This document shows, piece after piece, positions 1 to 8,292 of a DNA stretch of 64,000 nt. The stretch comes from Pedobacter puniceum. Lineage in GTDB: Bacteria; Bacteroidota; Bacteroidia; Sphingobacteriales; Sphingobacteriaceae. The notes under the pieces were generated by a model, which ran no database searches, had not been told where the DNA came from, and was given only the letters and a program-made list of their open reading frames with translations. The stretch is from positions 558,001 to 622,000 of the forward strand of contig NZ_WKJI01000001.1 in the NCBI RefSeq assembly GCF_009674685.1. The letters are read 5' to 3'. The first letter of the stretch is position 1. Every line of letters starts with the position of its first letter. Made by a program: the position numbers and the translations under genes.

Positions 1-133
1 TGGCTCTCATGTACTTACAGCTATAGGTGCAGATGCTAACCGACCATCAGTTAGGTTCTCTTTCTCGAAACTTAATACCAAAGAAGAGATTGATTATGTG
101 GTAGAAAAGGTTAAAGAAGTATATAAGCTATAA
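1..133 (+). CDS. Cysteine desulfurase, C-terminal end (partial)
   Basis: Reading frame 2 is open from the left edge to TAA at 131-133 and gives 43 residues. They contain SHVLTAIGAD, then PSVRFSFSKLNTKEEIDYV, which matches the end of the small domain of NifS/IscS-type class V aminotransferases, where a 'SxRxSxxxxNTxEEID' pattern is typical. The enzyme takes sulfur from L-cysteine via PLP and a cysteine persulfide for Fe-S cluster or thio-cofactor assembly. The PLP lysine and active-site cysteine lie outside the window, so the subtype (IscS, NifS or SufS-like) cannot be decided. A ferredoxin and iscX occur far away at 47.5-48.1 kb. Confidence 0.75.
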   Translation, partial: GSHVLTAIGADANRPSVRFSFSKLNTKEEIDYVVEKVKEVYKL

Positions 134-196
134 ATCTACTGGCAAGCTATTTGTTTTAACGTCCTGTATAAAATCTATTAATTAAAACATGATGTT

Positions 197-406
197 ATGG
201 AAAGTAAAGTAGAAAAGCTAAACGAGCTTAAAGAAAAAGAGCTAAAGTTAAAAGAAGAGCTGTTAAAAGAAGGGCATGAGGATATAAAAGATAACAATCC
301 AGACCCTGTTGTAGATAGTAAGGATACGTTTACAGTATCGCCAGCAAATAAATCAAGAGCGCATAAAGGACATATCGGGCCTGATAAAGAACCCGGGACA
401 TTTTAA
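197..406 (+). CDS. Small charged hypothetical protein (69 aa)
   Basis: The protein is short and hydrophilic. Its N-terminal half is rich in Lys, Glu and Leu and looks helical; a Pro/Asp-rich linker and a basic tail follow. There is no signal peptide or membrane segment, and I do not recognise a family. ATG follows the desulfurase stop by about 60 bp and a clear rho-independent terminator closes it, so it is probably a genuine gene and may be cotranscribed with the desulfurase. No function is assigned. Confidence 0.6.
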   Translation: MESKVEKLNELKEKELKLKEELLKEGHEDIKDNNPDPVVDSKDTFTVSPANKSRAHKGHIGPDKEPGTF

Positions 407-413
407 ATATCAT

Positions 414-444
414 AGAGTCTACAACAAGTAGACTCTTTTTTTTT
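414..444 (+). terminator. Rho-independent terminator
   Basis: The perfect 9-bp stem AGAGTCTAC / GTAGACTCT has a 5-nt AACAA loop and is followed directly by a run of T. It starts 8 bp after the stop of the 69-aa gene. Confidence 0.9.
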
Positions 445-494
445 AGAACATTTTATCCTGCTCAACTGTAGTATGCTTGTAAACTATTAAGCGT

Positions 495-1394
495 ATGAAA
501 AGAAGAGATTTCATTAAAACTGGAACTTTAGCAGTTGCAGCTTCTCAAATGCCAGGGAAAGTTTGGGCTTCTTGGTTCGGAATGGCCGATTATCAAATCA
601 GGATGTTAAGCGGCAATCTGGGCGTTTTTACAGAACAAGGTGGTACTATTGCATTTTTAAAGTCTAAAAGTGGTATAGTAGTCGTGGACTCTCAGTTTCC
701 AAATCCGGCTCAACATTTAATTGATGAGTTGAGGAAAAGATACGATGAAACTCCTTTTCAATTATTAATTAATACACACCATCATGCCGACCATAGTAGT
801 GGTAATATCGCTTTTAAAGGATTAGTGAAACATGTGGTGGCACATGAAAACTCTGCTAAAAATCAAATTAGAGTATCAGAAGAAGCTAAAAAAGCTGGTA
901 AAGAAAGCGTGATTTTAGCTCCAGATAAAACTTTTCAAACTACGTGGAATTATAAATTAGATAAGGAAAATATCAAGCTTTATTATTTTGGAGCAGGGCA
1001 TACCAATGGAGATTCATTTGTGCATTTTGAAAATCAAAATACTGTACATACCGGGGATTTAGTTTTTAATAGAAGATTTCCTTATATCGATAAATCAGCT
1101 GGAGCAGATATCCAAAATTGGATTAAAGTTTTGGATAAAGCTTTGGATACCTTTGACGCAAAAACGCAATATATTTTTGGTCATGCTTTAGACCCACAAA
1201 AAATTATTGGAACACAAGAAGATATTAAAGCCTATCAGAATTATTTAGAAAAGCTTTTAGAATATGTTGCTAAAGAGAAAAAAGCAGGTAAAAGTTTAGA
1301 AGATATTTCCAAAGTAAAAATTATACCCGGTGCAGAAGAGTGGCAGGGGCAAGGAATAGAGCGAAGTATAAATGCCGCTTATCAAGAGCTGTAA
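495..1394 (+). CDS. Exported MBL-fold metallo-hydrolase
   Basis: This 299-residue protein has a metallo-beta-lactamase fold. The N-terminus MKRRDFIKTG followed by a short hydrophobic stretch is a Tat-like or Sec signal, so it probably acts in the periplasm. The metal-binding motif INTHHHADHSSGN (H95, H97, D99, H100) is present, and AGHTNGDS and HTGDLVF supply the later metal ligands of the fold. This family covers beta-lactamases, glyoxalase II-like thioesterases and other hydrolases, and the substrate cannot be read from sequence. It is monocistronic and ends in a hairpin terminator shared with accD. Confidence 0.85.
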   Translation: MKRRDFIKTGTLAVAASQMPGKVWASWFGMADYQIRMLSGNLGVFTEQGGTIAFLKSKSGIVVVDSQFPNPAQHLIDELRKRYDETPFQLLINTHHHADHSSGNIAFKGLVKHVVAHENSAKNQIRVSEEAKKAGKESVILAPDKTFQTTWNYKLDKENIKLYYFGAGHTNGDSFVHFENQNTVHTGDLVFNRRFPYIDKSAGADIQNWIKVLDKALDTFDAKTQYIFGHALDPQKIIGTQEDIKAYQNYLEKLLEYVAKEKKAGKSLEDISKVKIIPGAEEWQGQGIERSINAAYQEL

Positions 1395-1400
1395 AACAAA

Positions 1401-1430
1401 AAGAGCCGATTTAAAATCGGCTCTTTTTGT
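1401..1430. terminator. Bidirectional terminator between convergent genes
   Basis: The 10-bp stem AAGAGCCGAT / ATCGGCTCTT has a 5-nt loop. A-rich sequence on the left and T-rich on the right let it serve both the MBL gene (plus) and accD (minus). Confidence 0.9.
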
Positions 1431-2276
1431 TTAGTTATTCATGATTCTGATGAAAGTAGAGAGTTTGTTTTTAATTTCTCTTCTATCAACAATAAAATCA
1501 AGGAAACCATGCTCTAAAACAAATTCAGATGTTTGGAAACCTTTTGGTAAGTCTTTTTTGATAGTTTCTTTAATAACCCTTGGGCCTGCAAAGCCAATTA
1601 AAGCACCTGGTTCTGCAATATTAATATCGCCAAGCATCGCATAAGAAGCAGTTACACCACCTGTTGTAGGGTCTGTTAATAAAGAAATGTAAGGGATTTT
1701 TGCCTTGCTTAATAAAGCCAGTTTTGCCGATGTTTTAGCCATTTGCATTAAAGAGAATGCCGCTTCCATCATCCTTGCTCCGCCTGATTTAGAAATCATC
1801 AGGAAAGGGATTTTGTGCTCGATACAATAATCTATAGATCTAGCAATTTTTTCTCCTACTACAGAGCCCATAGAGCCTCCAATAAAGTTGAAATCCATAC
1901 AAGCAATTACTAAATCTTGACCGTCTATTTTGCCATGTGCGGCTCTTATAGCATCTTTTAATCCAGTTTTCTTGTAACTTTCAACTAATCTGTCTTTATA
2001 TGATTTCGTATCTGTAAAATTAAGGGGGTCACCAGAGGTTAAATTTCCAAATAATTCTGCAAAAGCATTATCATCAAAGAAAATCTCAAAATACTCTTTA
2101 GAACCAACTCTTAAATGATAATCGCAATACTGACAAACGTATTTATGCTCAACCTGTTCTGAGTAATGGAGTGCTTTTTTACAATTAGGGCACTTATTCC
2201 ATACGCCATCTGGTGCTTCTTTTTTATCCTCTGTAGAGGTAAATATTCCTTTTGTACTTCTTTTAAACCAAGCCAT
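1431..2276 (-). CDS. accD: Acetyl-CoA carboxylase carboxyltransferase subunit beta
   Basis: AccD forms the carboxyltransferase with AccA and moves the carboxyl group from biotin to acetyl-CoA, giving malonyl-CoA for fatty acid synthesis. The N-terminal zinc ribbon has CPNC and CQYC pairs (C29, C32, C48, C51 from the chosen start). The crotonase-like domain follows, with [18 protein letters not shown] and [18 protein letters not shown], and the length of about 281 aa fits the family. I chose ATG at 2276 because AccD proteins usually begin 'MAWFKR'; an in-frame ATG 8 codons upstream is possible. It is monocistronic, facing the MBL gene. Confidence 0.95.
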   Translation of the reverse strand: MAWFKRSTKGIFTSTEDKKEAPDGVWNKCPNCKKALHYSEQVEHKYVCQYCDYHLRVGSKEYFEIFFDDNAFAELFGNLTSGDPLNFTDTKSYKDRLVESYKKTGLKDAIRAAHGKIDGQDLVIACMDFNFIGGSMGSVVGEKIARSIDYCIEHKIPFLMISKSGGARMMEAAFSLMQMAKTSAKLALLSKAKIPYISLLTDPTTGGVTASYAMLGDINIAEPGALIGFAGPRVIKETIKKDLPKGFQTSEFVLEHGFLDFIVDRREIKNKLSTFIRIMNN

Positions 2277-2440
2277 TCTTTTAAAAAAGTGAGAATGCAA
2301 ATAAACAAAAAATTGATGAATACTTAACCCCTAATGTTTTTTAGTAGGTATAGAAATTACAAAAGGCTTATTTTCAATAACTATTAAGCCGGTTTAATAA
2401 ATTTTTTTAACTTCGAGTCTTAGAAAAATTGAAATAGAAA

Positions 2441-3520
2441 ATGAGTTTAAAAGATTTTAAAGGGGTAATTACCGGAGAGCAAGTTCAAGAATTATTTGAA
2501 GCCGCAAAAAAACACCAGTTTGCTTTACCTGCTGTTAATGTGATTGGTACCAATTCTATTAACGCTGTAATGGAAACAGCTAAAGCTGTTAATTCGCCAG
2601 TTATTGTGCAACTATCTAACGGAGGAGCACAATTTTACGCAGGTAAATCTCTTGATAATGATAAATTACAAGCATGTATCTTAGGTGGTATTTCTGCTGC
2701 TCAACACGTACATTTATTAGCAGAACATTATGGTGTTGCCGTTATTTTGCATACCGACCATTGCGCTAAGAAATTATTACCTTGGTTAGATGGATTGCTA
2801 GATGCTGGAGAGAAATTTTACGCACAACACGGTAAACCATTATTTTCTTCACACATGATAGATTTATCTGAAGAGTCTATTGAGGAGAATATAGAGATAT
2901 GTAAAACCTATTTAGAGCGCATGAGCAAAATGGGTATGACATTAGAAATAGAATTAGGTGTAACCGGTGGTGAAGAAGATGGTGTTGATAATTCTGATGT
3001 AGATTCATCTAAACTATATACACAACCAGAGGAAGTTTCTTACGCTTACGAAGAGTTAAGCAAAATAAGCCACAGATTTACTGTTGCAGCAGCGTTTGGT
3101 AACGTACATGGTGTTTATAAGCCAGGAAACGTAAAACTACAGCCTGTAATTTTACACAACTCACAAGAATATGTAAAACAGAAATTTAGCTTAGCTGCTG
3201 AGAAACCTATCAACTTTGTATTCCATGGTGGTTCTGGTTCTTCACAAGAAGAAATCAGAGAAGCTATTTCTTACGGAGCTATTAAAATGAATATCGATAC
3301 CGATATGCAATGGGCATTCTGGGAAGGTATCTTAAATTACTATAAAGGAAAAGAAGGTTATTTACAAGGTCAAATTGGTAACCCAGAAGGTGATGATTCT
3401 CCAAACAAAAAATACTACGACCCAAGAGTTTGGTTAAGAAAAGGTGAAGAGCAATTTGTAAAGCGTTTAACCGCAGCATTTGAAGATTTAAATTGCTTAG
3501 ATGCAAATTCAAAACTTTAA
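2441..3520 (+). CDS. fbaA: Class II fructose-bisphosphate aldolase
   Basis: This zinc-dependent enzyme of glycolysis and gluconeogenesis cleaves fructose-1,6-bisphosphate to DHAP and glyceraldehyde-3-phosphate. It is the long FbaA type (359 aa). HTDHC (H104, D106, H107) gives metal and catalytic residues, ELGVTGGEEDGVD follows, and HGVYKPGN and FHGGSGS carry the later metal and phosphate-binding residues. The C-terminal 'DPRVWLRKGE' is typical of E. coli-type aldolases. It is cytosolic, monocistronic, and closed by a strong terminator. A TAACTTCG sequence about 30 bp upstream is a weak promoter candidate. Confidence 0.96.
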   Translation: MSLKDFKGVITGEQVQELFEAAKKHQFALPAVNVIGTNSINAVMETAKAVNSPVIVQLSNGGAQFYAGKSLDNDKLQACILGGISAAQHVHLLAEHYGVAVILHTDHCAKKLLPWLDGLLDAGEKFYAQHGKPLFSSHMIDLSEESIEENIEICKTYLERMSKMGMTLEIELGVTGGEEDGVDNSDVDSSKLYTQPEEVSYAYEELSKISHRFTVAAAFGNVHGVYKPGNVKLQPVILHNSQEYVKQKFSLAAEKPINFVFHGGSGSSQEEIREAISYGAIKMNIDTDMQWAFWEGILNYYKGKEGYLQGQIGNPEGDDSPNKKYYDPRVWLRKGEEQFVKRLTAAFEDLNCLDANSKL

Positions 3521-3540
3521 TCAAAATAAATAAGAGGAGA

Positions 3541-3567
3541 GGGTAGAAGAAATTCTACCCTTTTTTA
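3541..3567 (+). terminator. Rho-independent terminator of fbaA
   Basis: The perfect 8-bp stem GGGTAGAA / TTCTACCC has a GAAA loop and is followed by six T. Confidence 0.93.
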
Positions 3568-3603
3568 TTTGCTAAAAATGCCAGAATAAGATAAGTTTAA
3601 GTT

Positions 3604-4023
3604 ATGATAGAAGTTAAGAAGGTTACAGCGCAAGAAGAACTAGATGAAGTTTTTGCTATAAGAAAAGAAGTTTTTGTGGTTGAACAAAACTGCCCGCCAG
3701 ACTTAGAATGGGAAAATGAAGATGTTTCTCATCATTTTTTAGCCTTATTAGATGATAAGCCAGCAGGTGCTTGCAGATGGCGTAAAACAGATAAAGGTTA
3801 TAAATTAGAGCGTTTTGCTGTTTTAAAATCATGTAGAGGTAAAGGAGTAGCGCAGGCTATGCTGAAAACAGTTCTGGCAGATTTACCCAAAGATGCTGAT
3901 TATGTTTATTTACATGCACAAATAACCGCTATGGGCTTATATCAGAAATTTAACTTTGAAGCTGTAGGCGATATTTTTGAAGAAGCTGGTATACAGCATT
4001 ATAAAATGGTTTTAAATAAATAG
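3604..4023 (+). CDS. GNAT family N-acetyltransferase
   Basis: The 139-residue single-domain acetyltransferase carries AFAIRKEVFVVEQN-like N-terminal features, central beta strands with LERFAVLKSCRGKGVAQAML containing the R/Q-x-x-G-x-G/A acetyl-CoA loop (CRGKGVA), and a C-terminal 'LYQKFNFEAVGDIFEEAGI' that is typical of the ElaA/YjcF-like branch. It transfers acetyl from acetyl-CoA to an amine; the substrate is unknown. It lies alone between the fbaA terminator and an AT-rich inverted repeat. Confidence 0.85.
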   Translation: MIEVKKVTAQEELDEVFAIRKEVFVVEQNCPPDLEWENEDVSHHFLALLDDKPAGACRWRKTDKGYKLERFAVLKSCRGKGVAQAMLKTVLADLPKDADYVYLHAQITAMGLYQKFNFEAVGDIFEEAGIQHYKMVLNK

Positions 4024-4030
4024 TTAGATT

Positions 4031-4074
4031 TTGTATTTTACTAAAATATAAAATTGTATTTTAGTAAAATACAA
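4031..4074. repeat. Perfect 18-bp AT-rich inverted repeat
   Basis: The arms TTGTATTTTACTAAAATA and TATTTTAGTAAAATACAA are exact reverse complements separated by 8 bases. It sits in the 76-bp gap between the GNAT gene and the AAA ATPase gene, 26 bp before the latter's ATG. It may be a terminator (a T-rich stretch follows) or an operator for the ATPase gene; each arm also contains the near-palindrome TTTTACTAAAA. Confidence 0.7.
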
Positions 4075-4099
4075 TTTTGTTGATTTTTTATATTGCATA

Positions 4100-5302
4100 A
4101 TGGTTATTAAAGAAGATATTGAAAAAGCTTATTTATTACAGAAGCAAGTAATAAGAAATAACCATACTATTATTTTTAGAGATAAATTTAAGTATTTAGA
4201 AAAGAAGTCAGATTTTGTTCAAATTGTTTCTGGAATAAGACGTTGTGGTAAAAGTACTTTATTACAGATTATCATGTCTGAATATAAAAATATAGCTTAT
4301 ATTAATTTTGAAGACCCTAGGCTATTTAACTTCGAAGTGACTGATTTTCCCAAACTTGAAGCTATTTTTCCAGAAGATACCGAGGCATACTTTTTTGATG
4401 AAATCCAAAACGTAGAAAACTGGGAAATTTATATCAGGCAATTACATGATTTAGGAAAAAAGATTTATATCACAGGATCTAATGCCTCATTATTAAGTAA
4501 AGACTTAGGTACAAAACTCACAGGAAGATATCTGAATACAGAATTATTTCCATTCTCCTATGTAGAGTATTTACGTTTTCTAAAATCAGAAACTTCTGAC
4601 CAAGCTATAAGTGTGTATTTAAAACAAGGAGGATTCCCTGAGTTTTTAAAATCGGAAAACGAAGAAGTTCTACAAAATTTATTTAAGGATATTTTATTAA
4701 GAGATATTGCAGTAAGATACGGTATCCGGAACTCTAAAGTGCTGTTTGACTTAGCTTTGTTTTTAATATCTAATGTTGGAAAAGAAGTTTCATACACCAA
4801 ATTGAAGAATACTTTTCAAATAGGTTCTACCAATTCTATTATAGATTATTTAAACTGGATGGAAGACGCTTATTTGCTATTCTTTTTACAAAGGTTTAGT
4901 TGGTCTGCTAAAAGTATGGCTATTAATCCTAAGAAGGTATATGCTATTGATAATGGTTTAATCAACGCTAACACAATTAGTTTTAATGATGATGCAGGAA
5001 GGAAGTTGGAGAATGCCGTATTCATTTACTTTAGAAATAAAGGGAAAAAGCTGTATTATTTTAGAGAAAAGGGTGAATGTGATTTTTTAGTTTTTGAAAA
5101 ACAAAAATGTATAAAAGCGGTACAAGTTTGTTATGAAATAACATCAGACAATTTAAATAGAGAGTGTAATGGTTTATTAGAAGCATTGTTGTTTTTTGGT
5201 TTAGAAGAAGGCTTTATTATTACCTTCAATCAAAAAGATACATTTATAAAAGAGGGTAAAACTATCTATCTATTACCTATACAAGAATTATTTTTAGAAT
5301 AA
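4100..5302 (+). CDS. AAA-type ATP-binding protein with DUF4143
   Basis: This 400-residue protein has an N-terminal P-loop ATPase domain (Walker A GIRRCGKST around residue 50, Walker B YFFDEIQN around 95, sensor-like ITGSNASLL). The C-terminal DUF4143 domain ends in a restriction-endonuclease-like segment (YYFREKGECDFLVF). The family is common in bacteria and archaea, is often mobile, and its cellular role is unclear; a toxin-antitoxin or DNA-linked role has been suggested. It is monocistronic behind an 18-bp inverted repeat. The 1.2-kb size matches intact members. Confidence 0.85.
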   Translation: MVIKEDIEKAYLLQKQVIRNNHTIIFRDKFKYLEKKSDFVQIVSGIRRCGKSTLLQIIMSEYKNIAYINFEDPRLFNFEVTDFPKLEAIFPEDTEAYFFDEIQNVENWEIYIRQLHDLGKKIYITGSNASLLSKDLGTKLTGRYLNTELFPFSYVEYLRFLKSETSDQAISVYLKQGGFPEFLKSENEEVLQNLFKDILLRDIAVRYGIRNSKVLFDLALFLISNVGKEVSYTKLKNTFQIGSTNSIIDYLNWMEDAYLLFFLQRFSWSAKSMAINPKKVYAIDNGLINANTISFNDDAGRKLENAVFIYFRNKGKKLYYFREKGECDFLVFEKQKCIKAVQVCYEITSDNLNRECNGLLEALLFFGLEEGFIITFNQKDTFIKEGKTIYLLPIQELFLE

Positions 5303-5335
5303 ATTCTATTAGAGTCAAAATCAATTATTAACCTT

Positions 5336-6076
5336 ATGATAAAAAGAAGAGCATTTTTAAAAGGCACCTCTATGGCAGGTGTTTTAGCTTTAAGCATACC
5401 CGACATTGTACAGGCTGCTATGCCTAAAGCTGCAGGGATAAAACTCCAGAAAGGTGATGTTATCCTTTTTCAAGGAGATTCTATTACTGATGCTGGTAGA
5501 AAAAAAGATGATTTAAATTTTAATACACCTAATAGCTTAGGTGGAGGTTATGCCGTACAAGCAGCAGCAGAAATGCTTCTAAAACATCCTGATAAAGAGC
5601 TTAAAATTTATAATAAAGGTATCAGTGGAAATAAGGTTTACCAATTAGCAGAAAGATGGGAAAAAGATTGTTTAGAGCTAAAACCTCAGGTTTTGAGTGT
5701 TTTAATTGGTGTTAATGATTATTGGCATAAACACAACGGTAAATATGATGGCACTATAGAAACCTATAAGAAAGATTTTAGAGCTTTATTGAGTAGAACT
5801 AGAGCTAGTTTACCTAACATTAAGTTTATTATAGGTGAACCTTTTGCTGTTAAAGGTATTAAAGCTGTTGATGAATCTTGGTATCCGGCTTTTGATGAAT
5901 ATAGAAAAGCAGCTAAAGAAATAGCAGACGAGTTTCAAGCTGTATTTATCCCTTATCAAAAGGTTTTTGATGAGGCACAAAAATCTGCTCCGGGTGTTTA
6001 CTGGACTTATGATGGTGTACATCCTTCTTTGGCTGGGGCAAAGCTCATGGCCGAAGCTTGGTTAAAAGCCATATAA
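5336..6076 (+). CDS. Exported SGNH/GDSL-family hydrolase
   Basis: The 246-residue esterase-type enzyme has the N-terminal signal MIKRRAFLKGTSMAGV (Tat-like RR, then a hydrophobic stretch ending ..VQA). Block I is FQGDSITD with the nucleophilic Ser, block III is IGVNDYW, and block V is DGVHPS with the catalytic Asp and His. The protein probably acts on acetyl or acyl esters of polysaccharides in the periplasm, as many Bacteroidota homologues do; the substrate is inferred only. It begins 33 bp after the DUF4143 gene. Confidence 0.88.
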   Translation: MIKRRAFLKGTSMAGVLALSIPDIVQAAMPKAAGIKLQKGDVILFQGDSITDAGRKKDDLNFNTPNSLGGGYAVQAAAEMLLKHPDKELKIYNKGISGNKVYQLAERWEKDCLELKPQVLSVLIGVNDYWHKHNGKYDGTIETYKKDFRALLSRTRASLPNIKFIIGEPFAVKGIKAVDESWYPAFDEYRKAAKEIADEFQAVFIPYQKVFDEAQKSAPGVYWTYDGVHPSLAGAKLMAEAWLKAI

Positions 6077-6083
6077 TTTTCTC

Positions 6084-6112
6084 GCCTCAGATGAATACTA
6101 CTCATCTGAGGC
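6084..6112 (+). terminator. Hairpin terminator
   Basis: The 11-bp perfect stem GCCTCAGATGA / TCATCTGAGGC has a 7-nt loop and is followed by a weak T tract (TAATTTTA). It lies just after the SGNH gene. Confidence 0.7.
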
Positions 6113-6237
6113 TAATTTTAAAAACATTTTATTCTGCAATCGGTACAATTCATCCATTAAAATGGCTGCTTCAGTAGGTTAAGCAAATCTAATTTTCGTC
6201 TTTAAAGTTATTTGAGCATAACATAAAACGAAAAATT

Positions 6238-7200
6238 ATGAGAAGCACAGTAACAAAAAAATGGATGAAATTAGGCATCATCACTAGCCTAATTCTAGTA
6301 ACAGTTTCTTTTACAGGATGTAAAAAAGACGATGAACCAGTACAACCACAAAACAACATTGTACAGTTGGTAGTAAACAACCCAGAGTTTAGTTTCTTAG
6401 AGGCTGCAGTAATTAAAGCAGATTTAGTAGGTGCATTAAGCGGTGCAGGCCCACTTACTGTATTTGCGCCAACCAATCAAGCTTTTATTAATGCAGGTTT
6501 TGCAAATGAAGCAGCGGTTTCTGCCTTATCAAAAGAGACTTTAGTTTCTATTTTAACTTATCATGTGGTAGGCAGTCGTATTCTGTCATCTCAGATTCAA
6601 ACAGCAGCTAATTCACCGGTACAAACCTTAGCACAAACCAATGTTTTTGTTACGAAAGACCAAAGAGGTGTTTTTGTAAATGGAGCACAAGTAGTACAAG
6701 CAGATGTACAAGCTTCAAACGGAGTTATCCATGTAATTAATAAAGTTTTGATGCCAGCAGTTGGCAACATTGTACAAGCAGCACAAGGTAATGCCAATTT
6801 AAGCTATTTAGTAGCAGCAGTATTAAGAGCTAGTGAAGGGACTACCAATGTAGCAGCAGCATTATCAGCAGCTGGTCCTTTAACTGTATTTGCACCAACC
6901 AACCAAGCTTTCATTAATGCAGGTTTTGCAACTACAGCAGCCATTCAACAAGCTAGTCCTGCTACTTTAACCAGTATTTTAACTTACCATGTTATCGGTG
7001 CCAGAGTTTTATCTACAGATTTAACAGAAGGCGCAACACCAACTACACTCAATGGCGGTACCGTAACTATAAGTTTATCAGGTGGAGCCAAAGTTAGAGG
7101 TGCAGGTAATACTTCAGCATCTAATATAACATCTGCAGATATCATCACTACTAATGGTGTGGTACATGTAATAGATCAAGTATTATTGCCTGCAAGCTAA
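6238..7200 (+). CDS. Two-domain fasciclin (FAS1) lipoprotein
   Basis: This 320-residue protein has a lipoprotein signal with lipobox SFTGC (Cys about residue 27) and two FAS1 domains, about residues 40-175 and 180-318. Both contain the H1 motif GPLTVFAPTNQAFINAGFA and the later 'LTYHVVG'/'LTYHVIG' and GVVHVI-type motifs. FAS1 domains mediate cell-surface adhesion. The two domains are similar even at DNA level, suggesting a fairly recent tandem duplication. It is anchored in the outer or inner membrane. It precedes the LytS/LytTR pair on the same strand. Confidence 0.9.
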   Translation: MRSTVTKKWMKLGIITSLILVTVSFTGCKKDDEPVQPQNNIVQLVVNNPEFSFLEAAVIKADLVGALSGAGPLTVFAPTNQAFINAGFANEAAVSALSKETLVSILTYHVVGSRILSSQIQTAANSPVQTLAQTNVFVTKDQRGVFVNGAQVVQADVQASNGVIHVINKVLMPAVGNIVQAAQGNANLSYLVAAVLRASEGTTNVAAALSAAGPLTVFAPTNQAFINAGFATTAAIQQASPATLTSILTYHVIGARVLSTDLTEGATPTTLNGGTVTISLSGGAKVRGAGNTSASNITSADIITTNGVVHVIDQVLLPAS

Positions 7201-7220
7201 TTAATCAAGAAAAATTCATA

Positions 7221-7310
7221 GTATTGATGTAAGAAATTTTCTAATATGTTTGGTTTAAAATATAGGTATCTAATCATCGTAGCTTTAGGATTTTATTCTT
7301 ACATCAATAC
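7221..7310 (+). promoter_or_regulatory. Long-range 15-bp inverted repeat spanning a start codon
   Basis: GTATTGATGTAAGAA (7221-7235) and TTCTTACATCAATAC (7296-7310) are exact complements. The histidine kinase ATG at 7246 lies inside the 60-nt loop. In mRNA this could fold over the translation start and could regulate it; no function is demonstrated. Confidence 0.45.
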
Positions 7311-8292
7311 CTATTTCACAGACTTTTTTAATCATTATCAAGTTAAGGCTTCAACAGAAGCCTTAATACTTTCTTTTATACTTATTGTATTTTTTGTTTG
7401 GGAATTAAGTAGATTGGCAGAGCTAACGTTAAAGCGCTATTTTAAAACGCCATCAGCTGTTAAATTTCTTGCTCTATTATTTGTTCTCAGTTTACCACTT
7501 ACGTTTATTTCTGCTATCGCAGTAATTGCTATTGCAGGTATTTGGTATTCTGGTTATCAACCTACAGAAATCCAAACAGAAATAAAACTTACGCTTTTAT
7601 TGGCTTTTAGAATCAATTTATTCTTACACTGTATCAATTCTATAACATACTTCTTTAAGCAACTAAGAGCAAAACAATTAGAAGCAGAGGAGTTAAAAAG
7701 AGCACAAATTCAGGCTCAACTCCAACAAATCAAAACACAAATTAATCCTCATTTTTTATTTAATAATCTTAATGTATTAGCCTCGCTTATTATGAATAAA
7801 AGCGAAGAAGCTAATCAGTTTATAGAGAGTTTTTCTGAAGTTTACCGTTATATTTTAAGAAATCAGGAAAAAGAATTGGTGAGCTTAAAAGATGAGCTTA
7901 AAGTGATGGATTTATACATCTTCTTATTAAAAAAGCGCTTTGCAGAAGCCATTAAGTTTAATATTTCTTTTGATGAACATCGCTTAGAAAATACCTACAT
8001 AGTACCTGCAACCCTCCAAATTTTAATAGAAAACGCCATTAAGCACAATATTGCATCTTCAGCAAAACCACTTTGCATAGATATTGTTATAGAAAACGAT
8101 ACCATGATGGTGCGGAACAATTATCAGCCTAAGCAAATACTAGAAAAATCTAGTCAGATAGGATTGAAAAGCATCAATCAGCAGTATAAAATAATCTGTG
8201 GAAAAGAAATTACCGTGAAAAACCAAGATGATTATTTTGAAATAACATTACCTGTTTTAAAAGTAGAAAACTATGAAGTTTTTAATTATTGA
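7246..8292 (+). CDS. LytS-family sensor histidine kinase
   Basis: The 348-residue membrane kinase has about four N-terminal transmembrane helices (residues 5-135) and no obvious extracellular sensor, followed by a short coiled region. The His_kinase domain (LytS/YehU type) has the H box INPHFLFNNLN (H169) and the N box LIENAIKHNI; the G-box region is reduced (QIGLKSINQQY). It phosphorylates the downstream LytTR regulator, whose gene overlaps it by 20 bp, so the two are translationally coupled. The signal is unknown. A 15-bp inverted repeat brackets its start. Confidence 0.92.
   Translation: MFGLKYRYLIIVALGFYSYINTYFTDFFNHYQVKASTEALILSFILIVFFVWELSRLAELTLKRYFKTPSAVKFLALLFVLSLPLTFISAIAVIAIAGIWYSGYQPTEIQTEIKLTLLLAFRINLFLHCINSITYFFKQLRAKQLEAEELKRAQIQAQLQQIKTQINPHFLFNNLNVLASLIMNKSEEANQFIESFSEVYRYILRNQEKELVSLKDELKVMDLYIFLLKKRFAEAIKFNISFDEHRLENTYIVPATLQILIENAIKHNIASSAKPLCIDIVIENDTMMVRNNYQPKQILEKSSQIGLKSINQQYKIICGKEITVKNQDDYFEITLPVLKVENYEVFNY

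Noticed and set aside
6130-6237. Possible riboswitch upstream of the FAS1 gene
   Set aside because: Only a short CCATTAAAATGG palindrome is visible and no known riboswitch core.
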